Source: Sinonovacula constricta
Lineage: Eukaryota > Mollusca > Bivalvia > Cardiida > Solecurtidae
Reading direction: 5' to 3'
DNA: 64,000 bases
Assembly (NCBI GenBank): GCA_007844125.1
Contig: CM017568.1
Span: 7,410,675-7,474,674, forward strand
The translations under genes and the position numbers were made by a program. The first letter of the stretch is position 1. The number at the start of each line of letters is the position of its first letter. The notes below the pieces were generated by a model that saw only the letters and a list, made by a program, of their open reading frames with translations, was not told the origin of the DNA and made no database searches. Positions 24,500-37,521 of this stretch are shown in pieces.

Positions 24500-27400
24500 C
24501 TAAGTAATATTTAACAGTTACAGACATCTTTAGATATTTTACATATATAATGTATATTTACAAAATAACAATAGAGTATACTTTCACTTTGCATAAGAGT
24601 GATATATTTAAACATATTTGTATTGGTGCAAAATATTTAGGAATATACTGTCTTCTAAAGGCTGCATATATGGGACATTTAAGATAAAAATTAAATTCAT
24701 CTTTTCTATCATTCAGATTGCAAAGCGTACATGTGCGTTCATTTCTGGGGATATTATTATATCTTCCAACTTCAATATTTAATTTATGGGATTACAATCA
24801 AAATCTGGCTAAAGTGTTTCTATATTTTGTATTTTCCATTGATATTAAGAATGATGACTGTTCAAAATTAAGCTTAATTTCTCTAAACACATCTAAGGTA
24901 GACGACGAATCAAGACCAGCCCTCTAGTTACTAACGTAAATATCTCTAAGACGGCTGCATAACACAGATACAAACGAGTCTATTCTTACCGATGAAGGGA
25001 ATAACCAAACTTTGTTTAGGCCAGATGACTGTAGGATATGCCGAACATTTGACGCCCAGTTAGTTGTATTGCTATCTCTGCGGCCACTATCTATCTGATC
25101 ATGTAGTACTACATTCAAGATACCACTATCAGCCTTTATCGTATTATTTTAAGGAAGTACTTCACCATTCTAATATGTCTTTCAATGTATACAGGGAAGC
25201 GACCTAATTCTCCATACAGGACCAAAGTATTAGTTGACTGCTTAACATTTAGAGCCCACTTGCAGAACTTACTTATGGACTCTCTCCAAGACTTCTGAAT
25301 TAATGTTCCCACAAACTTCACAACCATAATTTAGAACAGACAATACATATTCATCGGACAAATTGATTATTATATTAATAAGGACTTTCGTATTGCGAAC
25401 AAGTGACATTAGAGAGTTTAAAACTCTTTAAGCCCTTACCAGCTAGAGTTTTTGCGGCTTGCATAATGACCCATTAGTTAAAAGAACTGCACCAAGATAG
25501 ATAAACGAGCTAACAATTTCAACTTCCTGATTATTATAGAACTATTTGTCGTTATTGCTTAACCTTCCACCCTTCCTGAACGCCATGATTTAGTCTTTTC
25601 TACATTGACAGTAAGCTTCCATTAGCAGCAAAACTCAAACTATTAAGCGACTTTTGTAAACCTTTCCTTGTTTCTGAAATGAGAACAGCGTTATCAGCAA
25701 ATAACAACAGGTAGACAGCGATCTGGTCTATAGCAATGCCAACATCAATATTTTCTTGCAAATGCAACTCGATATCATTCAGGAACAGAGAAAACATTAT
25801 CGGCGAGGTTATTTCTCCCTTGGAAAAGGCCAATATCAGCTACTGAAAAAATCAGACAGTGAACCTAAATGTTTGACTCAACGTTTGACTTCATTATATA
25901 TGTATCGAACCAGGGACAAACATTTGCCATCAATACCCAATTTTATCAATTTGTACCAGAGCCTACTCCTCTCAATGCAGACGTAAGCTTTTTGTAATCG
26001 ACAAAACAACAGTAGAGCATCTTATTATTTTGCAGCTTTTTTTTAACCAAAGAATGTAATATAAACACCAGATCAACAGTACTGAATTTATTTTTGAACC
26101 CATATTGAGCATCTGACATTACATCATTTTCCTCAGGCCCATGACTTTAACCTTTCGTCAAGAATCACTATAAAAAGCGTAGCAAAGAGTTATCCTCCTG
26201 TAGTTATTCGGATTTGATTGACTCCCATTTTTATGAATGGTATAGTAACGCCAGTTGACCACGAACGGAGAAAGGACTTCGAATTCATTTTATTGTTGAA
26301 AAAATATTCAATGGCTGTATTATCAATGGCACAGATACTTTAAAATACTCGTATACAACATTATTAATAGAAGCGGCCTTGTTTGAACCTAGCTTCTTTA
26401 TGGCCCGCAAAATCTCATCGTCAGATATAGGTGCGTCCAATGAATCAAAAGTAGTACTATGGCCTGAATCAGAATCAAGTCAGCAAATTCATCATTCGGG
26501 GTTGCTCCACCTGCCATTAAATGACAAAAATAATTTTTGAAGTCATCATTTGAAATATTCTCTCCAACACTACCAGAATGCCCGGATTTTAACAATCTCC
26601 AAAATTCTCTTGATGATCTCCTTCTCATCTCTTTCATCTTACGGCAACGAGCATTATTAATTCTTTGACTTACGACACTGATATTTGTAATCTTTTTAGC
26701 ATTATACAATAAAGCCCTATCTTTCTCTGATAGCGTAATTTTAAATTGACATGCTACCTTCTTATACACGTCATACTTACGTCGACAAGACTCATCAAAC
26801 CAATCCTGATTCCCCTTATTGTCGTGGAAACCCAACCTATGACTACCAGAAGTTTTCTTAAAACATTTATCACCGTGCTCACATAAAAGGTTTGTAAATA
26901 TTGAGGTCAATGTATTAACATTACCGTCACCGCTAAGTTCAGAATTTAGGTCATACGTCAGAATTTCTATGTTATTTGCAATATCCATAACAAACAAGCC
27001 TTTGTGTTTTGAATCAAATTTATAATAGGTATTCTTGGAATTTTAACAAGCTGTATCATTATGACTAGATCGTAACGAAAACGACAAAAGGGCATGATTG
27101 GAAAACGTATTGAAATCCCCGACAAAGAAATAATCAATCAAGTTAAAAGTACCCTGTTGGGATAACAAATTATCCACGACACTGGCCCCGTTATGTGTCA
27201 AACACTGTAAAATTACCACGGATACCTGACCATCGACCGGTAACTATTCGCTGATTGGTTGCCTTACAAATATCCAGCAAACGATCGCCAAAACGATTGG
27301 ATACGTGGTCTTGAGAAATACGAGGCGTGGGAGTATCTATCGTAATTACGTCATCTACACCTATAATACGATCATACTGAATGAAATCTGCTTCCCTACC

Positions 27401-27760
27401 AACTCTAATATTAAGGTCACCGGACACAAATATTTTCCCACGCTGGCTAAACAAAATAATATCTTGTTCTAATTGGTCAAAAATGTCAACATTGTACATA
27501 TTGCGAACCGGAGATGATTCCGGAGCAATGTAAGTAAAACATTAATAAATGTCCTCATCAACGTTAAAATAATTCTTATCAAGTTTTAACCAAATAATAC
27601 AATCTATAGTATTTTGTATTAATTTTACACCATTTCTTATAGCGTCTTTTATATAAACAATCAGTTCACCACTGAGTTTTTATTTGTCCATGACTCGCTT
27701 AAGACACACGATATCATACTCACAAAAATATTTACAAAGTCAGCGGCGGCCTTTTTCTCA
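24500..27760 (-). pseudogene. LINE ORF2 (endonuclease and reverse transcriptase), broken
   Basis: Endonuclease part: 27191-27499 keeps FVSGDLNIRVG (the GDFN-type motif) and SNRFGDRLLDIC. Further on, NLIDYFFVGDFN and SNHALLSF stand where functional copies have an SDH-type catalytic motif. Linker: 26398-26997 is open for 199 codons, with WFDESCRRKYDVYKK and SSREFWRLLKSG. RT part: GSQSNPNNYRRITL, AQYGFKNKFSTVDLVFI and VDYKK in shifting frames, then 25600-25833 with SPIMFSLFLNDIE and LLLFADNAVLIS. The expected catalytic FADD is FADN here. C-terminal part: LNYGCEV, ALNVKQSTNTLVLYGELGRF, NWASNVRHIL and SRLRDIYVS at 24924-25390, then a cysteine-containing KCPIYAAFRRQYI block near 24650. It is clearly inactive. 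Confidence 0.88.
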
Positions 27761-27817
27761 GGACGTAAGTTCTTCTACATTCAAGAAAGGCACTTAATCA
27801 CATTGTCACAGGAGTAC

Positions 27818-28830
27818 TAACACGGCCCTCGGTATAGCTGCTTGTTGATGAACAGTTTATCAACCTTGATATAGGCATCTTTTCCATCCTTCTGATCCAG
27901 TAACATGATTGGGATCAACTTCCAGCGGTTATCTAAGATCTTTTTTGGATATTGTTCCGTGGTATGTCCCCTCCTTTATGGCTTTTCTGGCGGCTCGAAG
28001 AACCTTTTCGCGGTCTGGAAGTCGGCGAACTTCGCCACAATCGGTCGCGTTTTATCGGCTCTATACGGTCCGAAACGATGCGCTCGCTGAAGCCGTATTT
28101 ATTGAGACGCGTTCTCTATCTTCGATGCTTTTTCCAGGAAATTGAGCACTTTCTGCTCACAGTTCTCACCTTTTTCCTCAGAGATTTTATGAAATAGGAG
28201 ATTATCGCGCGTACTGCGACATATGAGCTCCAATAATTCTGATTTGAGCGCTTGTTCAGTCTCCATATGTTGAGATTCAATTTCTTTCCTTTTCTGAGAA
28301 AAGGTGTCTAAATTTTTGTGTTGTTTGCTTAATGTCATTTTAAGTCTGGCTGTCAAACTCTCGGCTTTGTTTGATTTCACGCACTTTGATTTCAAGGCCA
28401 CTGACCTTATCCATGCTCGACAATCTTGTGTTTACCGTGTTCACACTCATCTGAATAGAAGTCTAGATGGGCAAGTTTACTGTCCATACTGTCTAATCGT
28501 TTGATGATTATCGAAACTAGGTCATTATTCATTGTACCTGGAGAGTTGGGCGTTGCCTGTCCGCGAGGAGACATCCCTGGGGGTTACCGACCCCCATACA
28601 GGGTAAAGGGGCGCGGCCTTATTTTGAGGATATTGCAGGCAGATTAGGTTGGGCGCAGAATATTGTGGGGTTTGCGGTGTCATGAAACTGACTACTAGTA
28701 GCACCAGTTTTATTCATTTTACCTTTTTCAGTGTCCACTTTATCCTTTGTTTTGCTCTCCAGCCTTTTCAATGAAGTTTGATCTCTCTCTTCTCCCGGCG
28801 ATTGCTTCGACTATTTTTATTTTCCTACTC
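27818..28830 (-). pseudogene. LINE ORF1p (RNA-binding chaperone-like), broken
   Basis: The start is near an ATG at about 28830 (SRK-rich basic N-terminus). A coiled-coil-like part follows (RLDSMDSKLAHLD, MDKVSGLEIKVRE), then the conserved block ICRSTRDNLLFHKISEEKG and ENCEQKVLNFLEK, then AHRFGPYRADKTRPIVAKF, and the end DAYIKVDKLFINKQLYRGP. This order (coiled coil, RRM-like domain, C-terminal domain) is that of L1-type ORF1 proteins, which bind the element's RNA. The longest open piece is 100 codons at 28099-28401. The other pieces lie in different frames with internal stops, so at least three frame changes are present. Confidence 0.82.
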
Positions 28831-29077
28831 ATTCACGATCATTTGTAAGTCTATTCTTAACTGACTAGATGATATAGAAACTGTATATCCAGCTATAAAT
28901 TAGAAAAATATCCAAATTTTCTCACTGTTCAAATCTTTCCGACAACCATGTCACGCATGCGCACAAGCAAACATCAAGCCTCTATTGTTAGGAAAACTGA
29001 GAAAACTTAGAAAGCTGTAAGGATAACAACGAGACGAAAGAGATGTTGTCATATAACGTAGATCACCCCACTATGTG

Positions 29078-29083
29078 TTTATT
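29078..29083 (-). terminator. poly(A) signal AATAAA
   Basis: A canonical hexamer on the - strand about 30 bases after the TGA that ends the exon at 29114-29313. A GT-rich stretch follows, as expected downstream of a cleavage site. Confidence 0.4.
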
Positions 29084-29113
29084 GTTTCATTGTATAACAC
29101 CCAATTTCGCCAA

Positions 29114-29313
29114 TCATTTCTCGCCATTTTGCTGATCTGCACCTGTCCGCCGGGCAGATTTGTTATTTTGACCTTGAGATGTAAAAAACATCATTAAGCT
29201 TAAAGAATTTTTCAGCACCACTGGGCCTACATCAATACCACCATCATATTTTCTTATCGCATCAGTTAATAATTGTCTTGAAACTGACATGTCGTTTCTA
29301 TTAACAAGACTCT
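29114..29313 (-). CDS. probable terminal exon of an unidentified gene
   Basis: On the - strand a pyrimidine-rich tract ending GCATGCCAG gives an acceptor, with the first exon base at 29313. Two bases and then 65 codons follow, from SLVNRNDMSVSRQLL to DQQNGEK and a TGA stop at 29114. A canonical AATAAA sits about 30 bases after the stop (29078-29083). Composition is coding-like: KYDGGIDVGPVVLKN, then a polar, basic tail. The entry phase is 1. I do not recognise the protein and find no convincing upstream exon on this strand before about 30.6 kb. It lies only about 120 bases from the probable 5' end of the LINE. Possible origins are the last exon of a gene whose other exons lie to the right, or a captured exon. 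Confidence 0.45.
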
Positions 29314-30611
29314 CTGGCATGCACAGAAAAACAAAAGGACCTTCACATATATGACAATATAATGTCAAACACTGAATCGAAACATCTTTAATACTTAATC
29401 AATACCTCCGAGAGATTCATGTCTGAAGGGGTTATTTATGGTCTACATGATTTGTCTTTATCTTGGCTGTAAATGCTTATTGTAACATTGCACATATAAG
29501 CAGCCTGCCTTGGATTACATTAACCAAATATGGACTGTAATTAACAACTGTTTTATTCTATATCTATAATGCATTAGCATCACCAAAACATAAAACAACC
29601 ACGCTTATCATGCTTAAAGAAGTAGGTCATTATTTACATATACGTGTAAGTTTACACCGGTCAATATCGCATGATATCGGATATAAATTTTCACATGCCA
29701 TCAGACGCATTAGAGAACGAATGAGAAAGAAAATATGGAAGGGTCCTGTAAGAATAACCATATATATTCAACTCCTAACTACCTCTAGTTAAAAGCATAA
29801 ACGATAAATCTTAATATAACACAAGCACAAAGAAGAGAAAAAAATGCATTTATATACAGACAAACTAACTATAAATATAATAAACTATCAGCATCTATAC
29901 ATATGCACAGTAGATAAAAGTACGGCCAATGAAGACATAAACAGAACTATCATGATCGTATTAATGTTTATTTATTTCAGCATTTTCATAAAAACAACAA
30001 GTAAAAATTGTATCCATCTATTATTGAAATTGTTCTTCATTTAACTAAGTATGCACATGAATGAATGCATTGTCTGTTTATGAATATGGAAATTAGAAAA
30101 TAACATTTGAGAAATATAAAATGTATCAAAATTTGAAGTACCAGATGTCACAAAATATGATACCAATTAATTTTAGTTTCACTGAAATTTGCACATGGGG
30201 AATTTTGTTTTGCGGACTTTCTAAACCTGCTAAAATACGGGTCCGAAATCAGTAAACGTCGTTCTGTTTTATTTATTATATAAAACTAAGAAAGAAACCA
30301 ATACTACGTTCGAGAAAAATACTATCTGAACAATACATGTACTTATTTGTGTAATGCGAAAGTGCTGCACATGTGAACTTTCTGCTTGTACACTTAAGTT
30401 TAATAGTTAATTATAACACATTTGCAACTTACATATGTAACATCTGTAACATCTGAAAAACTATTAAATGGTGTTTGTTTTAAACCACTCTATCGTCTCA
30501 GGAATATAAGTTATAGATACTTTTCTCGGGATTTATACTTTACTGAAAACTTTTAAATAAAAATCATAATGTTTCAAACGTATTTGTGACTTGCTCACTT
30601 ATTGCTTTAGT
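29314..30611. other. intergenic, no gene recognised
   Basis: No upstream exon for the terminal exon at 29.1-29.3 kb was found here on the - strand. Confidence 0.5.
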
Positions 30612-30797
30612 CTATGTACCCCTTCCTCTTTTTGCGTCGCCTTTGATGCTTCGCATCAACGATCTTTCTTGTCTTTGAAGTGAACGGCAAACGAGTACCA
30701 CTCCACGTAGTATCCGGATCATGTCCCGGCATTCACCAGTCGGTTTAAATATCAGATGAAGAGTGTTGTTTTCCCACGCGTTGACAGTCCTTGTCAA
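30612..30797 (-). CDS. small basic ORF, unassigned
   Basis: On the - strand, RTVNAWENNTLHLIFKPTGE, then CRDMIRILRGVVLVCRSL and a basic tail KGDAKRGRGT with a stop at 30612. Composition and absence of low complexity make it look like a real coding remnant. There is no ATG (the frame opens with TTG after an AG that could be an acceptor), and the overlapping frame at 30885-31124 does not splice to it in phase at any GT I could find. No family recognised. Confidence 0.28.
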   Translation of the reverse strand: MTRTVNAWENNTLHLIFKPTGECRDMIRILRGVVLVCRSLQRQERSLMRSIKGDAKRGRGT

Positions 30798-30884
30798 AAT
30801 TCAGAAAGAATCGAAAACGTTTAACAAACAAAAGTTTATGTTTATTCAAATAACTGTTAATGTCTTAATTAGTCATTTTTATAT

Positions 30885-31124
30885 TTATATACATAGTCTA
30901 GATATCCCCCCGGATTGGGTACCAGGTCCTTCTCTAGATTTCTCAGCAGTCGATCCAGATATCCTCCCGGGTTGGATACCGGGCCCTTCTCTGGATTGTT
31001 CGACAGGCGTTTGGGGTTCAGACAATTCAGACATAGTCGTGAGAGTCATGAAAATTGACGTAGGTTTAAAAAGGATAACGCTATTTATACACCTTGCAGA
31101 ATTGCTCATATTTTGACACGACAC
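30885..31124 (-). CDS. small Gly/Ser/Pro-rich ORF, unassigned
   Basis: On the - strand, an ATG at 31051 gives MTLTTMSELSEPQTPVEQ and then two 19-residue repeats containing SREGPG. A GTATAAATAG word at about 31075 looks like a TATA box. The + strand also stays open across the repeat (PGPSLD repeats), so coding direction is unclear. Confidence 0.25.
   Translation of the reverse strand: MSCQNMSNSARCINSVILFKPTSIFMTLTTMSELSEPQTPVEQSREGPGIQPGRISGSTAEKSREGPGTQSGGISRLCI
30901..31014. repeat. 57-bp tandem duplication inside overlapping ORFs
   Basis: Two units begin GATATCC..CCGG (30901 and 30958). They differ at many sites, mostly third positions when read as GPGxQxGxIS on the - strand (SREGPGIQPGRIS and SREGPGTQSGGIS). 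Confidence 0.85.
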
Positions 31125-31261
31125 TAATTACATTTAATTACATAAACACTTTTGTTTATTCAGCTTGGGTATGAAAGCAAACAGCGTTGAGTAATTAACG
31201 ACACTCGTTAACAGCATCAGTTTGCGACACCAATTAGCAGCGAGTGATGATCGGTGCGTCA

Positions 31262-31504
31262 CACCTCTCGCGGTCGCCACTGATAATTTCGCGGGTCGAG
31301 ATAAACTGTGACATTAAATAGCAATCCAGTAGCTTGGGACTTAGATTTTCTAGTCGACATAATGAATTTGTCGAGATAAAATGTTCGACATAAACATTTA
31401 TTTTTAATATAGATAAAGAACGATACAAAATTGGTACTTAACAAACCTGGTCGAGATAACGGAAAATCGACTTAAAAGTAGTCGACTAAAATGCGAGTGG
31501 ACTG
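31262..31504 (-). mobile_element. pogo/Tigger-like DNA transposon end
   Basis: On the - strand, TA then CAGTCCACTCGCATTTTAG begins a terminal region with repeated GTCGA-type words (GTCGAGATAA, GTCGACATAA, GTCGAGATAAAAT), the sub-terminal style of pogo/Tigger elements that insert at TA. I could not find the opposite end. Confidence 0.55.
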
Positions 31505-31663
31505 TATATGTCGATATTTTTTTTGTAATGATAGTTATTTTGTTTGTTTATAAGTTGTTTTAATTAGTCTTAACTACCGATGCAGTAGCTTGTAAGTTAT
31601 TTCACTTTGATGGGATATTTTATATACACTGTTATATTTTTATATACACTATTTGTTTGATAG

Positions 31664-31893
31664 AAAAACCTCCAGGAAGTGCGAGGTTGGAGCTTCATAA
31701 ACCAGGTTTAATGCATGCAAGTCGGTCCTTTTGCCGACTGACCTGTTCCAGGGCGGTAACTGCTGTTTATTTTCTTTTTTGTGTTATGTCTCGTCTGTGG
31801 GCTTCTGTCACTATCACATTTACCCTGTTTGCCCTTGTCTAGAGGTAGTTCAGATTCAAATATCGGTGGTAAATCTTATAGGACCTTTTCGTA
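31664..31893 (+). repeat. R1 copy, full length
   Basis: AACCTCCAGGAAGTGCGAGG, AAACCAGGTTTA, the hairpin AAGTCGGTCC/TTGCCGACTG, GGGCGGTAACTG, TGTTATGTCTCG, then CTTATAGGACC. About 230 bases. Best forward reference. Confidence 0.8.
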
Positions 31894-33135
31894 TTTTTGT
31901 TTATTTATGATATGATTTGGACCTACTAATCTAGGCTCATTTAAATCATTGGCACGTTAATAAAAAGCCGTAAGACATTTTAATGGAATGAATATGGTTT
32001 TAGATTAGTTATGATTTTGTGATATATTTCCTGTAACCTTCCGGTTAAAATGTCTTCCATATTGAGGTTAAGCGAACAACCGCTTGCTTCAAATTAAACT
32101 GAATGTGAGGTACATAATAACTTGCAAGGCTTTTCAATCATAATTCCTAAGCTAACATCGTTTTCGACCGCAAGCAATACCGAAACCGAACAATGCATGA
32201 TGGAACTCTTGGGTTTTTTAAATTTTGTTCATACAATTTGAAAAAGGACGTTGTTAATAAGAAATCTTTAGTGGCATGTGACTATTGAACTATACATGAC
32301 ACCAGCCAACCCAAACTGTTAAAGAAAATTACAAGATTTAAAACTGTTCAAGTTTAACAACATATAACGAAAAAAATAATATTTAATTCACGATGACAAT
32401 ATTTTCTCAGAATCTCTTTATACTTAGATGATTTGCAACAATCAATTATTATGCGAGATTCCCCTCTTTTATGATTCATACATCTATATTGGGATGAAGT
32501 CCTATTGATATTGTTTATATGAGTAACGACTGGCTAATTCGCGTTCCTCCTATAAATGACAACTTGCTGTGAAACAGGAAATTAAATCTCAAAGGTCCCA
32601 ACTCCACTCATATATCACCGGATAGACGTGGTACTCCATAACACAATTTTTATTTATGTATCACGACTAAGCAATTAAATACGCTGACTGACTCCGATTG
32701 GCGTTGCCTTGTTGAAAACACTGGAATCAGTTAACCTTAGTCTTTCATTTCTGAAAACCTGAGATAAAAGTCCGGATATTAGTGATACTATAGTAATAAC
32801 CACCATACTCTGGATTATTGTTCATCATGTATGACACTAGCCTCGCCATTAATCCCTCAGCGCCCCATAGGTGCATTCCTTTCCACAGGCAGGACGCATC
32901 AAATGGGTGAATCTTATTTTAAATTAGCGTCTGAGATTAAAACAGTACAATTCAATTGCCTATCGTTACGACCGGTGTCGCTATATAAGTTTATTTATAA
33001 AATGACAGCGTTAACTTAACGACGAAATAATGTTTTATTTCAAGAAACAATTAAATCTATGGCGTAATAAAACAATATCAGATAAATCAGACAAAATTTC
33101 AGAAAGCAAAAAAAAAATAAAAAAAATAAAAAAAA
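31894..33135. other. intergenic, possible LTR-element remains
   Basis: GCGACACCGGTCG on the - strand near 32970 could be a primer-binding region linked to the LTR-like segment; nothing else recognised. Confidence 0.35.
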
Positions 33136-33574
33136 TGTAAGCTTACAGTTTGCCCCTTTAAGAGGTGTCCCTTCAATAGTCCAATTAATAATCCAACGTC
33201 GAATAATCCTGAAGAGTTTTCGGTTAGAATGTCCCCGTAGATAAGCACAGTTGAAATAGTCTAAAGGTAGAACAATACACGAATGTAAATGATATAATTC
33301 CAAATCCGACACTTTAATATTTATATCACTCTAGAATATAGTAAGTCCACGTAAGTTCCATCACAGATAGATTTAAAATAGAAGCTTCAAATATTTCCAA
33401 ACTATATGTCCAAACTCTATGTCCAAACTTGTATTAAACTTCCTTTAAATCGGCAAACACGCCCTTATATACCCAAGGAATTTCTAGAACTTTCTCGAAA
33501 CCCAGTTAAAAATAAACAAATGGACTTTCTAGCATGATCCTTATTTTCTAGATCCTTATTTTCTAGTCGTTACA
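33136..33574 (-). mobile_element. solo-LTR-like segment
   Basis: On the - strand it begins TGTAACGACTAG and ends GTAAGCTTACA (TG...CA with TGTAA/TTACA inverted ends). A TATA box (GGGTATATAAGGGCG, 33461-33475) lies about 100 bases in, and there is a 16-base tandem (GATCCTTATTTTCTA) near the upstream end. The flanks show no 5-base duplication. A possible primer-binding stretch (GCGACACCGGTCG) lies further left at about 32970. Coding remnants are not seen, so an LTR identity is likely but not proven. Confidence 0.45.
33536..33567. repeat. 16-bp tandem
   Basis: GATCCTTATTTTCTA repeated twice, inside the LTR-like segment. Confidence 0.85.
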
Positions 33575-34386
33575 CGAATGCTACGTCATCAAAACCACAA
33601 CTGGTAAACAACCCCTTACCTGACTAGCGCTGGTGTACTACTGTACATAACAATAATAATTCACTAAAGAAATCTATTATTAATTATAAAGAGTTTGTTA
33701 AGATCGTTAAAAACATAACTAATTTGATCAAATATTATTGTCAGTTCTTTGTACCATGCCTTAGCACCACAAAAGCACACCATATTTGAGCAAGCGTTCA
33801 CAGTAAACATTTTATTTTAACTGGCACATAGATGCGACATTCCATTACCTTGTAATATTAATAGTAGTAGTGTAACGGGTATTAAAATGTGTTGATTGTA
33901 AAGAAACATACAGGGCGAACAGTACCTATATATATGCTAGTGCGGTAGCTAGTAACTTTCAAAGTTGATTTTCAGTGTAAATAATAATTGATTCTAGTAT
34001 GTAAAGTTAAACTTGTTTTATAAATTAGTGTGAAATGCATGTTCTTGGACGTTTTGTCGGACATTCGTTTGTAGCATGACTGTCTCGAGACATAATTAAG
34101 CGAGCCCATTTAATAGCTTTTGAGTTAATTGAAGCTGCTAAGGAAGTTTAACCATAAAGTTTGGAAATAGGCAAAAATAACTACATAGTGATCTCAGAAG
34201 TATTTGTTTCTAAGGTTGGTACTACAAGCTAGGTTACTTCCCAGTATTACTACATTCTGTGTTCTGCAACAGTTAATATATATATATTAATAGCAAACGT
34301 GATCGATGGTTAAAAGAAAAAACGAGCAACAGGACTGCATTAGAGGATTCAGGACGAATAAGAAAGTATGATGAAATTATATGTGT

Positions 34387-34604
34387 GCTGCAACATATAT
34401 TAAATTTTGAATAACCACAAGGAAACGGCACAGGATAAATGTATGAATATGCCAATATGCCAGTTAGTTGTTAAAGGTACAACACAACGGTAAGGAGACA
34501 TAATAGAAACGGAACAGAGCAAATCCGGAACGGTTAGTCGGCAATATGGACAGACTGAGGGGCTTAAACCGGTATTACGAAACTATAACCTCGCACTTCA
34601 TGTA
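34387..34604 (-). repeat. R1 copy
   Basis: CACAGGATAAATG, GCCAGTTAGTTG, CGGAACGGTTAGTCGGC, CAGACTGAGGGGCTTAAACC and CCTCGCACTTC in order. The hairpin is preserved with mismatches. Confidence 0.72.
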
Positions 34605-35037
34605 TTTTGTCAAGATATTTTATAGTTCTTCTTAAGCATTGCTGCATATGTAAACACTATGATTTTGAGAAGAGCAAAACATCGTATTTTTACATCATTA
34701 AGAAAAGTTAAACTATGTATTTAGAAGGGTTCAATTATGTATTAAGCTGAAGGACTGTGATACAAATAAATTGAGTTGTACATGTTTAGCTGGGCAACAT
34801 CAACTAAATATACACTTTTTTCTGCTACGACTATCCCAAACGAAAGCGTTTTCATTAGTTATACTAAAACAGAACAAACACGGTGCCAAAAAAGAATTAT
34901 TCCAAATGGTTCTTCCAGAAACTGTTGGAATAATGGTAAAACGACTTGTGAGTTTGCTGTTCACTGTATGACAGAGCTTCCTCAATGTTCTTCGTTTGCT
35001 AAATTGAGGTAACAAATATGTACAGTGAGCAAATTAA

Positions 35038-37450
<2,413 letters not shown>

Positions 37451-37521
37451 GCAGATTTATGAGATTTTGACATTTGTTTTGTTTAAACAGCTAAAACAAA
37501 TGTCAACGTCTTATAAATCGC
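37451..37521. ncRNA. foldback hairpin, precursor-microRNA-like or mini-MITE
   Basis: The left arm (37451-37480, GCAGATTTATGAGA..) pairs with the right arm (37493-37521, ..TCTTATAAATCGC) around a 12-base loop GTTTAAACAGCT. The stem is about 29 pairs with one bulged A, two G-U and one mismatch. Length and stem quality suit a small-RNA precursor; a foldback element relic is equally possible. Confidence 0.4.

Larger units (their letters stand above)
24357..28990 (-). mobile_element. LINE retrotransposon, nearly full length, decayed
   Basis: Reading leftward, the element has a short 5' region, an ORF1 remnant, an ORF2 remnant with endonuclease and reverse transcriptase, and a 3' tail. The 3' tail on the - strand ends in TGTTTGTTCGTTCGTTCG, a tetranucleotide tail instead of plain poly(A). 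A TCACGCATGCGCAC word near 28951-28964, CpG-rich and NRF-1-like, may belong to its internal promoter. Both ORFs carry many stops and frame changes, so it cannot encode its own machinery. The 5' border is uncertain: GTATATC occurs at 24350-24356 and 28877-28883 and might be a target duplication, which would put the end at about 28876. An ORF1p of the L1 transposase_22 type together with an AP-type endonuclease suggests an L1/Tx1-like element; the clade is not assignable by eye. Confidence 0.88.

Noticed and set aside
30612..31124. A two-exon - strand gene joining the two small ORFs
   Set aside because: No GT in the upstream ORF has the phase needed for the AG before the downstream ORF.
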